Shown: positions 52,760-61,211, counted from the first letter of the stretch. The stretch: 64,000 nucleotides of DNA from Maribacter sp. PR1 (GCF_028464145.1 NZ_JAQPCG010000008.1:186001-250000), one strand, 5' to 3'. Program-made: numbers and translations. Notes: generated by a model from the letters alone, not told the origin.

Positions 52760-53605
52760 ATGCAAAAAAGGATTCTATTAGCCACCGATTTTTCAATTAG
52801 TTCTTGGAAAGCAATTCAATATGCAATAAAACTCTACGAAAATCAGGAATGCGATTTTTACATTCTGAATACCTACGGCAAGGACGTTTACGGTTTGGAC
52901 AGTTATGCGCTATTGGATCCTGACGAAGCGTTCAATAAATTATCCGAAAATCAATCTAAGGAAGGTCTGGGAGATATTTTGATAAAGCTTTCAAGAAATG
53001 ATAAGAACTTAAAACATTGCTTTCATTTGATATCCAGATCTGAACGATTTTTAGATGCTGTAAAAATTCTGGCCGTTAGTCTCCAAATCGATATGGTTGT
53101 TATGGGTGCAAAGGGAATCACTAATAAACGAAAAGGCAAGTATGGAGAAAATACTTTAGGTATTATTGAGAGTATCCGAAAATGTCCTGTTCTTGTAGTT
53201 CCAAAAAATGCAGTATTCGACCAGCCCGAAGAGATTGTCTTGGCCTGCAACTTTAACACGGATTTTGATATCTCAGAAGTAAAACATCTTTTCGAAATTG
53301 CCAAAATGAATAATTCAAGTGTTCGAATCTTGAGTTTGACCGATAATGAAAAAATGACCGTACAGCAGAAAAAAAACAAAGCACTAATACAAAAACATCT
53401 AAAAGGTATAGATCATGATTTCAATGTGCTTCATGATGTAAAGATGTCATCTGCCCTAAGCTGTTTTATTGAAATTAAGGACAGTAATATGATAAGCTAT
53501 GTGGATAAAAAACCTTCAGTTTGGGAGACCTTGGGTTTTGGCAAAACATCTCTTGGTAAGTTGGGTTACTTCAAAGATATTCCCGTTCTCGCCCTACATG
53601 GTTAG
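52760..53605 (+). CDS. Universal stress protein (UspA family), tandem-domain type
   Basis: The start MQKRILLATDFS at 52760 is preferred to the in-frame ATG at 52727. The 281-residue protein has one canonical Usp domain (LLATDFS, VMGAKG, then GENTLGIIESIRKCPVLVVP, the G-x-G type ATP-binding loop). A second, degenerate Usp domain follows from about residue 155 (EIVLACNFNTDFDISEVKHL). Usp proteins accumulate on energy, oxygen or nitric oxide stress. It closes the plus-strand stress group and is followed by a 155-base spacer before the SulP gene. Confidence 0.9.
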   Translation: MQKRILLATDFSISSWKAIQYAIKLYENQECDFYILNTYGKDVYGLDSYALLDPDEAFNKLSENQSKEGLGDILIKLSRNDKNLKHCFHLISRSERFLDAVKILAVSLQIDMVVMGAKGITNKRKGKYGENTLGIIESIRKCPVLVVPKNAVFDQPEEIVLACNFNTDFDISEVKHLFEIAKMNNSSVRILSLTDNEKMTVQQKKNKALIQKHLKGIDHDFNVLHDVKMSSALSCFIEIKDSNMISYVDKKPSVWETLGFGKTSLGKLGYFKDIPVLALHG

Positions 53606-53760
53606 GCTAATAGGCAACTTTTACTAACCACCAAATGGTATTCACGATTTAATATTTGGAACTGTCATCAATTGGCAGCTATTGCAGTAATGGGAAGAAG
53701 TGAACTCTTATTAATCAAGAACACATTTAATTTTTTGCTCTAAAAGAAACACAAAACAAT

Positions 53761-55668
53761 ATGAAAAAAATATTTACCAATATAAGAGGCGACCTTTTTG
53801 GCGGAATTACAGCGGGTATCGTCGCCCTACCTTTAGCATTGGCATTTGGCGTTAGTTCAGGTATGGGACCAAGCGCAGGCCTCTATGGCGCTATTTTTAT
53901 AAGTTTTTTTGCAGCACTTTTTGGAGGTACGAACACCCAAATTTCGGGGCCGACTGCCCCCATGACAGCTGTTAGTATGGTGGTCATTGCTGGAATTGTA
54001 GCTGTAAACGATGGAAGTCTTGAGAAGGCATTGCCCGCCATTCTTTTGGTCTTTTTACTAGCGGGGCTAATGCAAATAGGTTTGGGGTTGGTCGGAATCG
54101 GCAAATACATTCGCTATATCCCCTATCCTGTCGTTTCAGGGTTTATGACCGCTATTGGGGTTATTATATTGGTCACCCAAATTATGCCGGCAATAGGTTA
54201 CTATCCTAAAGAGGATGCTGAGTTTGTAGAACGCTTTAAACCAGAGGCTGAAGAAATCATATTAAGTAATATTCTTAAAGAGGAGACTGGAGAAAATATT
54301 TTGGTGCTGGAAGATTTTGAGGAAACCATAACTCGGGCGAATAAGATTACAGAGACCGATATCCTAAAGGAGTCCAGAACATTGGCCAACAACGAAGCAT
54401 CGGGTGTTATCGGTGCTTTTCAGATGTTACCAAGGGCTTTGCAAAACATCAATTGGCTAGAATTGGCTTTGGCCTTAGCTACTATTTTTATAATCTACGG
54501 TTTCAAGAAAATCACAACCTCAATACCTAGTGCTCTGGTCGCCTTATTGGTAGTATCCGGAGTTGCATACGGCTTCAAATTGGATTACCGCCCTATAGAA
54601 CAAATACCTAGTGGTTTCCCTATACCTAATTTCAGCATCTTTACGGAATTTGAATTAGGCGTGGTTACACCCTACGTTTTTACGGCATTGACTTTGGCGC
54701 TCTTGGGGGCTATAGATTCCTTATTGACTTCGGTGGTCGCCGATAATATGACCAAGACAAAACACCGACCAAACAAAGAGTTAATCGGACAGGGTATAGG
54801 AAATAGTATCGCGGCCGTTTTCGGGGGCATTCCTGGTGCAGGTGCGACCATACGCACAGTAGTCAATATCAATGCGGGTGGAAGGACTCGGTTATCTGGT
54901 ATGATTGCAGGAGTTCTACTTTTGGTAGTTCTACTGGCTTTAGGCCCTGTAGCTTCACAGATACCAGCAGCCGTACTCGCTGGAATTTTGGTAACAGTAG
55001 GTATAGGTGTTATGGATTATAAAGGATTAAATGCTATTCCATTTTTACCGAAAGACGCCAAGATAGGTCCAATTAAATTTAGTATGGAAGTCGTAATCAT
55101 GTTGGTGGTACTGGTATTGTCATCCGTTTGGAACTTGGTATACGCCGTTGGGGTGGGCTTGGTTATCGCTTCTTTGATGTTCATGAAAAAAATGGGGGAC
55201 CTAACAGCGGAACGGTCCGATGTTAAAACCTTAAAAAGAGAAAAAGGTTGGGCAGATGAGGCAGCTTTTCCAGAGGATCTAAAAGAAATGGTTTTCATTA
55301 AACATCTTAAAGGTCCATTGTTCTTTGGATCTACCAGCGAGTTTCAATTGTTGGCCGATCAAATTCCGAGAACGGCGAACACGGTGATTGTGCGAATGGG
55401 ACGAATGCAATACATGGATCAATCGGGCTTGTATACTTTGGAAGATGTCATGATAGATTTGAAAAAATCTAACATAACAGTGCTTTTTGTGGATGTCTTA
55501 AAACAACCGCGGTATATGATGGAAAGGGTTAAAATCATTCCGAACCTAATCCCTGAAAAGCATATATTCGAAAACTTCACGGTCTGTCTTTCATGGATTA
55601 AGCAAAATATGAAAAACGACACTTTCGAAAAGGAAAAGCTATATGATGGAAAACTTGACACTGCTTAA
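53761..55668 (+). CDS. SulP-family anion transporter with STAS domain
   Basis: A 635-residue transporter. The SulP core shows GGITAGIVALPLALAFGVSSG at the N-terminus, TQISGPTAPMTAV and a GGIPGAGATIRTVVNI segment, with about 12-14 membrane helices. A cytoplasmic STAS domain (about 500-610) includes VIVRMGRMQYMDQSGLYTLED. An insertion of about 75 charged residues lies between helices near residues 145-220. Substrates in the family are sulfate, bicarbonate or other anions. It is tempting to link it to sulfate released by the sulfatases, but it lies 35 kb away in a stress cluster, so bicarbonate or another anion is equally likely. Confidence 0.92.
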   Translation: MKKIFTNIRGDLFGGITAGIVALPLALAFGVSSGMGPSAGLYGAIFISFFAALFGGTNTQISGPTAPMTAVSMVVIAGIVAVNDGSLEKALPAILLVFLLAGLMQIGLGLVGIGKYIRYIPYPVVSGFMTAIGVIILVTQIMPAIGYYPKEDAEFVERFKPEAEEIILSNILKEETGENILVLEDFEETITRANKITETDILKESRTLANNEASGVIGAFQMLPRALQNINWLELALALATIFIIYGFKKITTSIPSALVALLVVSGVAYGFKLDYRPIEQIPSGFPIPNFSIFTEFELGVVTPYVFTALTLALLGAIDSLLTSVVADNMTKTKHRPNKELIGQGIGNSIAAVFGGIPGAGATIRTVVNINAGGRTRLSGMIAGVLLLVVLLALGPVASQIPAAVLAGILVTVGIGVMDYKGLNAIPFLPKDAKIGPIKFSMEVVIMLVVLVLSSVWNLVYAVGVGLVIASLMFMKKMGDLTAERSDVKTLKREKGWADEAAFPEDLKEMVFIKHLKGPLFFGSTSEFQLLADQIPRTANTVIVRMGRMQYMDQSGLYTLEDVMIDLKKSNITVLFVDVLKQPRYMMERVKIIPNLIPEKHIFENFTVCLSWIKQNMKNDTFEKEKLYDGKLDTA

Positions 55669-55692
55669 TAGAACTTAACTCCATAGCATAAT

Positions 55693-56202
55693 ATGAAACT
55701 TCTTATTCCAGTCTTAATACTTCAATTGATGTTAATCTCTTGTGGGAAATGGGAGGAAAAAAATGAACCACACCACGAGGATTTTACCAATAGAATCGTT
55801 GATGCAAAAACATTGAAAGAGCTAGAGACAGGCAAATCGTATCTTTCAGTCTATTCCCGTATATACAGCCTTTCGGAGCATAAAACGCATAATCTGACGG
55901 TAACAGCCAGTATCCGAAATATGAATTTAGAGGATACCCTGTATATAACGAAGGCGAAGTATCTCGACACACGAGCAACACCGATACATACCTACTTTAG
56001 CAAACCTATATATCTTGCTCCTTTGGAAAGTGTTGAAATCGTTATAGACGAGCTTGATCAAGCCAAGGGAACAGGGGCCAATTTCATATTCGATTGGAAA
56101 ATAAAACCTAATTCGACCGAGCCTTTTTTTGAAGGTGTCATGATCTCAACTTACGGTACCCAAGGCCTATCGTTTACCACACAAGGTAGAAGGATAGAAT
56201 AG
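55693..56202 (+). CDS. DUF3124-like lipoprotein
   Basis: A 169-residue lipoprotein (LISC, C17). The mature part matches the pattern of the DUF3124 family: NLTVTASIRNMNLEDTLYI, PIYLAPLESVEIVIDELDQ, GTGANFIFDW and the terminal ISTYGTQGLSFTTQGR. It is an all-beta domain of unknown function. The gene starts 24 bases after the SulP gene, so the pair is probably co-expressed. Such lipoproteins often accompany anion transporters and stress genes, but no activity is known. Confidence 0.75.
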   Translation: MKLLIPVLILQLMLISCGKWEEKNEPHHEDFTNRIVDAKTLKELETGKSYLSVYSRIYSLSEHKTHNLTVTASIRNMNLEDTLYITKAKYLDTRATPIHTYFSKPIYLAPLESVEIVIDELDQAKGTGANFIFDWKIKPNSTEPFFEGVMISTYGTQGLSFTTQGRRIE

Positions 56203-56255
56203 CTAGTAAATCGTATCTTTCCTCTGTTTTTTAATAATATTCTTATATTTCGATA

Positions 56256-57500
56256 ATGGACAAGGGTCTACGGCGACTTCTTTACGACTATCTTTTAAAA
56301 ACGGGTATGGACGAAACGGCCGTCTCTTACCTGAACCTTTTAATTCTATTGGTCGCAGGTTTCCTTCTGGCCTTTTTATTGGATTTGATTATTTGGAAAG
56401 TATTGCGTTCGGTGTCCGTAAGACTGGCGCGTAAATCAAAGACCAATTTTGATAATTTCTTAGTGGCCAACAAAGTGCCCCGTTATGCGGCGCACATCAT
56501 ACCATTGTTTGTTTTGTTCGAGCTTGTTCCCATTGCTTTTATCGGTTTCGAATATGGTGGTGCCATCGCATTAAAAATACTCCAAATTCTATTTGTGGTG
56601 CTGACCCTTTTTACGGTCAAAAGCATTTTTAGAAGTACAAATGATTACTTAAAGACTAAACCAAGATTTCGAGATAAACCAATGAACAGCTACATTCAGG
56701 TGTTTATGATCTTTGCTTGGTTTGTAGGTATTTTGACGATATTCGCTATAATTACAGGCGTCGAAATTTGGAAGTTTTTTACCGCGCTTGGTGCAGGTTC
56801 CGCAATAATTCTTTTGATATTCAAAGATTCCATTCTGGGTCTCGTAGCTAGTATTCAGGTCAGTATCAACGATATGGTACGTATCGGCGATTGGATAACT
56901 TTTGAAAAATACGGTGCCGATGGCGATGTCATCGAGATTACCTTGGCCACGGTAAAAGTACAGAATTTTGACAAGACCATTACCACCATTCCAACCTATG
57001 CATTGATTTCCGATTCGTTCAAAAATTGGCGAGGAATGCAAGAATCGGGAGGAAGGCGAATAAAACGGTCATTGATTATCAGTCAAAAAAGCATATGTTT
57101 CCTCACCAATGAAGATGTAGAATGTCTTGAGAAAATAGAGCTTGTACGCCCCTATCTTATCGATATAGACGAAAAAATAAATGCCCATAACGAAAAGAAC
57201 AAAATTGATAAGGCCTTGGCCGTAAACGGACGCAATCTTACAAATATCGGAGTATTCAGAAAATATGTACAGGAATACTTAGGAAACCATCCTGCCGTGA
57301 ACAAGGGAATGACCTTAATGGTGCGCCAATTGGCTCCTTCACCTCAGGGTATCCCATTGGAAATTTATGCTTTTAGTGCCGACAAGCGTTGGGAAAATTA
57401 CGAATATATTATGGCCGATATCTTCGACCACCTTTTGGCAGCATTGCCTTATTTTAAACTTGAGGTGTTCGAACTTCCCATTTCATTCACAGGAAATTAA
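56256..57500 (+). CDS. MscS-family (YbdG-like) mechanosensitive channel
   Basis: A 414-residue membrane protein. Five hydrophobic segments precede the pore helix (FFTALGAGSAIILLIFKDSIL), followed by the MscS beta-domain signature (MVRIGDWITFEKYGADGDVIE, TTIPTYALISDSFKNW). The C-terminal domain (about 260-410) with ERRI-like and NLTNIGVFRKYVQEYL motifs is that of YbdG-type channels. It releases osmolytes on hypo-osmotic shock or fine-tunes turgor. It lies 53 bases after the DUF3124 gene and belongs to the same plus-strand run. Confidence 0.93.
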   Translation: MDKGLRRLLYDYLLKTGMDETAVSYLNLLILLVAGFLLAFLLDLIIWKVLRSVSVRLARKSKTNFDNFLVANKVPRYAAHIIPLFVLFELVPIAFIGFEYGGAIALKILQILFVVLTLFTVKSIFRSTNDYLKTKPRFRDKPMNSYIQVFMIFAWFVGILTIFAIITGVEIWKFFTALGAGSAIILLIFKDSILGLVASIQVSINDMVRIGDWITFEKYGADGDVIEITLATVKVQNFDKTITTIPTYALISDSFKNWRGMQESGGRRIKRSLIISQKSICFLTNEDVECLEKIELVRPYLIDIDEKINAHNEKNKIDKALAVNGRNLTNIGVFRKYVQEYLGNHPAVNKGMTLMVRQLAPSPQGIPLEIYAFSADKRWENYEYIMADIFDHLLAALPYFKLEVFELPISFTGN

Positions 57501-57531
57501 AACAATATAGTACCGCCACCTAGAACAAACA

Positions 57532-58743
57532 ATGATAATCAACCACAATAGGCATATCAAGATTGCACTGACCTATTTTCTATTTGCAGCATTTTTAGGG
57601 GTTGTACTGCGATTCTTTTCCGTGACAGTAATACCAATTAACTATAAATTCCTTGTGCATACTCATTCACATATCGCTCTATTGGGGTGGGTTTATCTTG
57701 CACTTACTACGTTGCTCTATAAATTGTATTTGAGCAATTTGAGTTTAGATAAAAAGTATCGGAATATTTTTAGGTTTACCCAGGTTACCTTGATCGGTAT
57801 GCTGTTGACCTTTCCTATTATGGGTTATGCGCTGTTTTCAATTATTTTTTCGACACTTTTTTTATTTGCCTCATATTGGTTCGCATGGTTCTTTTTCAAT
57901 AACGTTCCTATAAGTCTCAAAAAATTATATTCTTATAGATGTATGGCCTCTGCTCTTTGGTATCTCTTAATCTCGAGTTTGGGGCCTTGGGCCTTAGGTG
58001 TGATCATGAACACCTTGGGAGTGGAATCTATCTGGTACAGATTGGCCATCTATTTTTATCTACATTTTCTTTATAATGGGTGGATGATTATGGCCCTTTT
58101 CGGTATATTTCTTTTTATTCTGGAAAGCAATCAAATCAGTCTATCCCCTAAAAACTGTAGACGTTTTATTTGGAGCATCAACCTTGGGATTGTTCTCTCC
58201 TTTTTCTTGTCCACCTTATTTGCGAATCCGCCCATGCTATTGAACTTTTTTGGAGGAATAGGTGGCGTATTGCAGTTGGCCGCATTTGGAATTTTACTAA
58301 ACGAATGTACCAAGAAGAAGGAGAAAATGAATTCTGTGTTTTCCCCATTTCAAAACCGGTTATTAATGACCGTAGCCGTTTTGTTGATTGTAAAAATGCT
58401 GCTTCAATTGCTGACGGCTTTTCCTTATTTCGCAAACCTTGCCGCTACCTATCTCGATTTTACCATCGGCTATCTGCATTGGACATTTTTAGGCGTAGTG
58501 ACCTTGGGTCTGTTCCTATTTTTGGATTATTTCGAATTGATAAAAATTTCAAGGAAGACATCCTTATTATATTTTATAGGATTTCTCTTGACTGAGATTC
58601 TTATTTTTTATAAGGGAATAGCCGCATGGCAAGGTCTGTCGATTTTCGATGGATATTCCAGCGTGTTGGCCGCCGCAAGTTTTTTGATTCCGTTGGCATT
58701 GTTGTTACTGGTGCAAAAGGGTAATAGCACAAGAATAGGATAG
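57532..58743 (+). CDS. Polytopic membrane protein related to heme-copper oxidase subunit I
   Basis: A 403-residue protein with about 12 membrane segments. Near the N-terminus, FLVHTHSHIALLGW puts three histidines (H43, H45, H47) in a helix, and YFYLHFLYNGWMIMALFG lies in the middle. These patterns resemble short Bacteroidota proteins annotated as cbb3/NorB-like subunit I. It lacks the recognisable full set of oxidase ligands and partner subunits. A heme-binding or NO-related role is plausible, because the region downstream encodes nitrosative-stress proteins. It ends 3 bases from the convergent type ISP fragment. Confidence 0.6.
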   Translation: MIINHNRHIKIALTYFLFAAFLGVVLRFFSVTVIPINYKFLVHTHSHIALLGWVYLALTTLLYKLYLSNLSLDKKYRNIFRFTQVTLIGMLLTFPIMGYALFSIIFSTLFLFASYWFAWFFFNNVPISLKKLYSYRCMASALWYLLISSLGPWALGVIMNTLGVESIWYRLAIYFYLHFLYNGWMIMALFGIFLFILESNQISLSPKNCRRFIWSINLGIVLSFFLSTLFANPPMLLNFFGGIGGVLQLAAFGILLNECTKKKEKMNSVFSPFQNRLLMTVAVLLIVKMLLQLLTAFPYFANLAATYLDFTIGYLHWTFLGVVTLGLFLFLDYFELIKISRKTSLLYFIGFLLTEILIFYKGIAAWQGLSIFDGYSSVLAAASFLIPLALLLLVQKGNSTRIG

Positions 58744-58962
58744 CGATCAAACGATATCGATTCCGTTAATCTCTTGCATCAACCGATGCGTCTCGGTCAG
58801 GGCGACGATGATTTTTTGGTAGTGAAGAATATCCTCAAAATCAAGGGTACGGCCACGACGGTCCTTTAGCCATTTTTGGGCGGGCTGATAGCCGCCAATA
58901 TAAAATTCCCAGGCAGTCAAGGGTACATTATCGAAATATTGGGTGTCGTTAATCCAGACTTT

Positions 58963-58988
58963 GCCCCTTCGGCTAGGCTCAGGGTCCG
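58963..58988. repeat. Short interspersed repeat copy inside the type ISP fragment
   Basis: CCCCTTCGGCTAGGCTCAGG, starting at 58964, is read on the plus strand and encodes the EPSRRG peptide on the minus strand. It resembles the copy at 59334-59362 in opposite orientation. Confidence 0.5.
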
Positions 58989-59333
58989 TAGAAGTGTTAG
59001 GTTCAAAACCGGGACTTGAACTTGTGAGTTTTCGTTCTACACTATTATTGCCAGTTACGGGGTAGGTAGTGATGTACTCCCCTAATTTGGGCGACTCCAA
59101 AAAATGCGATTGCCGCAGTGCACCACCCAGTTGTACCAATTGCCAAAAAACGTTCTGATCGGTGGGATACGGCACCCTTGGAAAATCGATATTTATAAAT
59201 TCTTTGTACTTCTCGCGATACCCGGGCGAATGCAGTACGGCATAGATATAGTCCAACAAATCGATGGGCGTAAAAGTATCTTTATAATCATTGCGGATTT
59301 CTGGGCTGTTGGCCATACAAACATTGCCGGTAT

Positions 59334-59362
59334 CACCCTGAGCGGAGTCAAGGGGTTCGACC
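59334..59362. repeat. Short interspersed repeat copy inside the type ISP fragment
   Basis: On the minus strand this reads CCCCTTGACTCCGCTCAGGG (with GGTCGAA before it), a motif widely seen as short intergenic repeats in Flavobacteria. Here it lies within a reading frame and adds the DSAQGD peptide. Confidence 0.55.
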
Positions 59363-59567
59363 ACAAATTTTAGACCCAAACTATCTTCAATTTTTTTGAT
59401 TATCCAAACACTTGCCCAATCTTTATGCGCATGGATAATGCGGTACCAATTATGTAATTCCTCCAAATATTTTGATAAAATCACTTATTGTCATTATTAA
59501 TATATCAGAACTCTATACCATTTAGGATATCGAGAACGCAATTGTCAAAACCAAACTTCGGGCTACC

Positions 59568-60176
59568 CTACTTCTTTGCCTCGAACTCAGGGCAGTCCAA
59601 CCGAATGTCTTGCGTCACCAGTTCCTTCTCCAGTAAATTGCAATAATCCTTTCTTTTGCTTTTTTGATAGAAGGTACAGCCGTAGCACGTGCGTTGTACG
59701 GTAAGGATTCCGTTGCGGTTAAGTTTGTAAATCAATTCGCTTAATGTTTTAAAAACGATTTCCAGTTCGGTTATATTAAAATCATCGATTAGCCTTTTTA
59801 GGGGATCGGCAAAGTCATTGGTTTCGGCGACTATCTTCTTGCCTAAAGTAGATAAGTGTATGTTGTAACTTCGACTATCCGAAGATGAAAAATCTTTGAG
59901 GATCATTTCTTTCTTATCCAACACCTTGATGGCGTCGCTTACCGTGGGTTTGGTAACGTTGAATTCTTTGGCCAGAAGACTTACGTTGCAGCGTTCCGAT
60001 TTGTGGAAGGCAATAAATATCAATATCTGGATCTGAATGGGACTAAGTCCTACCATTTTGGCCTTTTCCCAAAGTAACACCTTGAATACTTCCGAAATTC
60101 GTTGCAGACCGGCGACGATTTTTCTGGAAATATCCATTTGATGTTGGTCCGGATTGAAAACACTGCTGTCCATCAT
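59568..60176 (-). CDS. MarR-family regulator with C-terminal four-cysteine extension
   Basis: I start at the ATG at 60176 (MMDSSVFNPDQH); an upstream in-frame start at 60209 would run through a terminator hairpin. The 202-residue protein has a MarR winged helix (LSPIQIQILIFIAFHK, LAKEFNVTKPTVSDAIKVLDKK, SSDSRSYNIHLS). After it is an unusual tail with four cysteines: CYGC, DYC and LDC in a 40-residue span, fit to bind zinc or an iron-sulfur cluster. This suggests a redox-sensing repressor. It is the last gene of a minus-strand group whose first promoter carries a 23-bp palindrome, its likely operator. Confidence 0.85.
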   Translation of the reverse strand: MMDSSVFNPDQHQMDISRKIVAGLQRISEVFKVLLWEKAKMVGLSPIQIQILIFIAFHKSERCNVSLLAKEFNVTKPTVSDAIKVLDKKEMILKDFSSSDSRSYNIHLSTLGKKIVAETNDFADPLKRLIDDFNITELEIVFKTLSELIYKLNRNGILTVQRTCYGCTFYQKSKRKDYCNLLEKELVTQDIRLDCPEFEAKK

Positions 60177-60207
60177 AAAAAAGCCTGCCGAGATTTGTCC
60201 GGCAGGC
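60177..60207 (-). terminator. Intrinsic terminator abutting the MarR start codon
   Basis: On the minus strand, arms GCCTGCCG and CGGCAGGC are perfectly complementary, the loop is 9 bases and six T residues follow. The MarR ATG comes directly after the T-run, so marR is expressed either by read-through or from a start within this structure. Confidence 0.8.
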
Positions 60208-60228
60208 AAAGTTAGTAATCCTAATCAA

Positions 60229-60490
60229 TTAATCGCAATTTTCCATTTCGATGATGACATAGCCGTTTATCTGTATGGCCTCCATCATTTCGTCTGATGC
60301 CCGCTCAATATGGCAAAATTGGCATTCCTTCGTAGACAATTCATGGTTTTCCACGGATTTTGTTTTCAAATATTCCTTTTCGAAACCGAATACGGTGCGT
60401 TCATCCTTCAAATCGCTTGGTACTAGAATATCGAAGTGCATATTGCGGCCGTCCCTGTGTTTTACATAGGCCCCAAACCGAAACTTTTAC
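60229..60490 (-). pseudogene. DUF2024-family small protein gene with broken 5' end
   Basis: From an internal ATG (60441) the frame encodes 70 residues (MHFDILVPSDLKDERTVFGF, CQFCHIERASDEMM, YVIIEMENC) matching the DUF2024 family. Family members start about 19 residues earlier with a K-V-[SA]-V-W-[DN] motif. That motif (KVSVW) is present just upstream but in a different frame, and it is preceded by GTA instead of a start codon. Hence a frameshift plus start loss, or a sequencing error. If the internal ATG is used, an N-terminally shortened protein could still be made. Function of the family is unknown; the CxxC suggests metal or redox. Confidence 0.65.
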
Positions 60491-60494
60491 AATA

Positions 60495-60728
60495 TCAACT
60501 TTTTACGTCGGACATGGAGGCTCCAAAATTGATATGCAATGCATTTCCGCCCGGGGTTACCAATGCGGGAACGGATTTGACTCCCGCAGCTTCCGCTTCG
60601 GAAATTCTTGACCTGTTCTCGCCGATGTTCACTATTTCTACATTTTCGGAACCGACCAAATTAACGATGTCATGTTCAGCGCTTACGCAAACGGGGCACC
60701 CCGCGTGATAAAAAATGGACTTTTTCAT
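60495..60728 (-). CDS. Small thioredoxin-fold protein (CPVC)
   Basis: A 77-residue protein with the redox motif CPVC (C11, C14) directly after a first beta strand (MKKSIFYHAG) and the cis-proline-like SVPALV segment. This is a minimal glutaredoxin/thioredoxin fold. It is the first gene of the minus-strand group with the DUF2024 and MarR genes. The palindrome at 60769-60791 lies 41 bases upstream, suggesting control by the MarR protein. It may reduce the MarR cysteines or a partner, but that is inference. Confidence 0.8.
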   Translation of the reverse strand: MKKSIFYHAGCPVCVSAEHDIVNLVGSENVEIVNIGENRSRISEAEAAGVKSVPALVTPGGNALHINFGASMSDVKS

Positions 60729-60768
60729 ACTTCCTTGTTTTTAAGTTTTTGCAATAGTGCACTGTAAA

Positions 60769-60791
60769 TATAGTAAGGATTCCTAACTATA
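60769..60791. promoter_or_regulatory. 23-bp palindrome, likely MarR operator
   Basis: Arms TATAGT and ACTATA flank the centre AGGATTCCT with one A on each side, giving symmetry at all but three positions. It lies 41 bases upstream of the thioredoxin-like gene. MarR proteins bind such pseudo-palindromes of 16-23 bp, so autoregulation of this gene group is likely. Confidence 0.6.
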
Positions 60792-60863
60792 CAAATTATA
60801 GGGTATCATTTATTAGTATTTGCCGAAATTAAGTAGGTGAGACCGACACCCGCGCGAACGTTC

Positions 60864-61211
60864 TCAAATCAAATTGGCAACGATTACCGAACAGCTGAAC
60901 ACAATGCTTAAAATCAAAAGATTAAAAGTTGTTTTCGTTTTTAATTGGGCCAAAACCGCGCCATTGAAAGCCATACACAATAAGGTTACCAAAAAGAGTA
61001 TAAAGAGATTGATGACTTGATCTACTCCCCTCATCAACAGCAGCATCACTGCGACGGAACCTAAACAGCTCTGACCAATGATGGCAATTGTTGAATAGCC
61101 CGTTTGTTGCTTTTTAAATTCGGCCAAAAGGCTTTGGTAAAACTTTAATATTGGGTACGTTCTTTTTTTAGACCCAGAATGGGTCATTGATATTGTCATT
61201 GAACTTTTCAT
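60864..61211 (-). CDS. Small membrane protein, three helices, function unknown
   Basis: A protein of up to 115 residues with three hydrophobic segments (IAIIGQSCLGSVAVMLLLM, VINLFILFLVTLLCMAFNG, FNLLILSIVFSCSVIVANL). The start is uncertain: ATGs at 61211, 61199 and 61187 are in frame and all overlap the end of the hemerythrin gene, so translational coupling is likely. The N-terminus is basic (SGSKKRTYP). No family is recognised. It could be a partner of the di-iron proteins at the membrane. Confidence 0.65.
   Translation of the reverse strand: MKSSMTISMTHSGSKKRTYPILKFYQSLLAEFKKQQTGYSTIAIIGQSCLGSVAVMLLLMRGVDQVINLFILFLVTLLCMAFNGAVLAQLKTKTTFNLLILSIVFSCSVIVANLI

Larger units (their letters stand above)
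58747..59484 (-). pseudogene. C-terminal fragment of a type ISP restriction-modification enzyme with in-frame repeat insertions
   Basis: The frame encodes TPIDLLDYIYAVLHSPGYRE, FPRVPYPTD, WQLVQLGGALR, VWINDTQYF, EFYIGGYQPAQKWLKDR and DILHYQKIIVALTETHRLM. This is the standard C-terminal target-recognition part of type ISP/IIG enzymes, which normally exceed 1000 residues with nuclease, helicase and methylase domains. None of those precede it; a MarR gene does. It starts with ATG (59484) but should be inactive alone. Two stretches unlike the family, PLDSAQGDTGN and TDPEPSRRGK, come from short repeat motifs inserted in frame (see the repeat entries). Confidence 0.75.

Noticed and set aside
53673-53686. 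Sigma-54 promoter before the SulP gene (TGGCAGCTATTGCA)
   Set aside because: The GG and GC elements are 8 bases apart instead of 10, which sigma-54 promoters do not tolerate.
53761-55668. SulP transporter as the sulfate exit or uptake route of the PUL
   Set aside because: It is far from the PUL, separated by the mobile and nos regions, and sits with stress genes; SulP proteins carry several anions.
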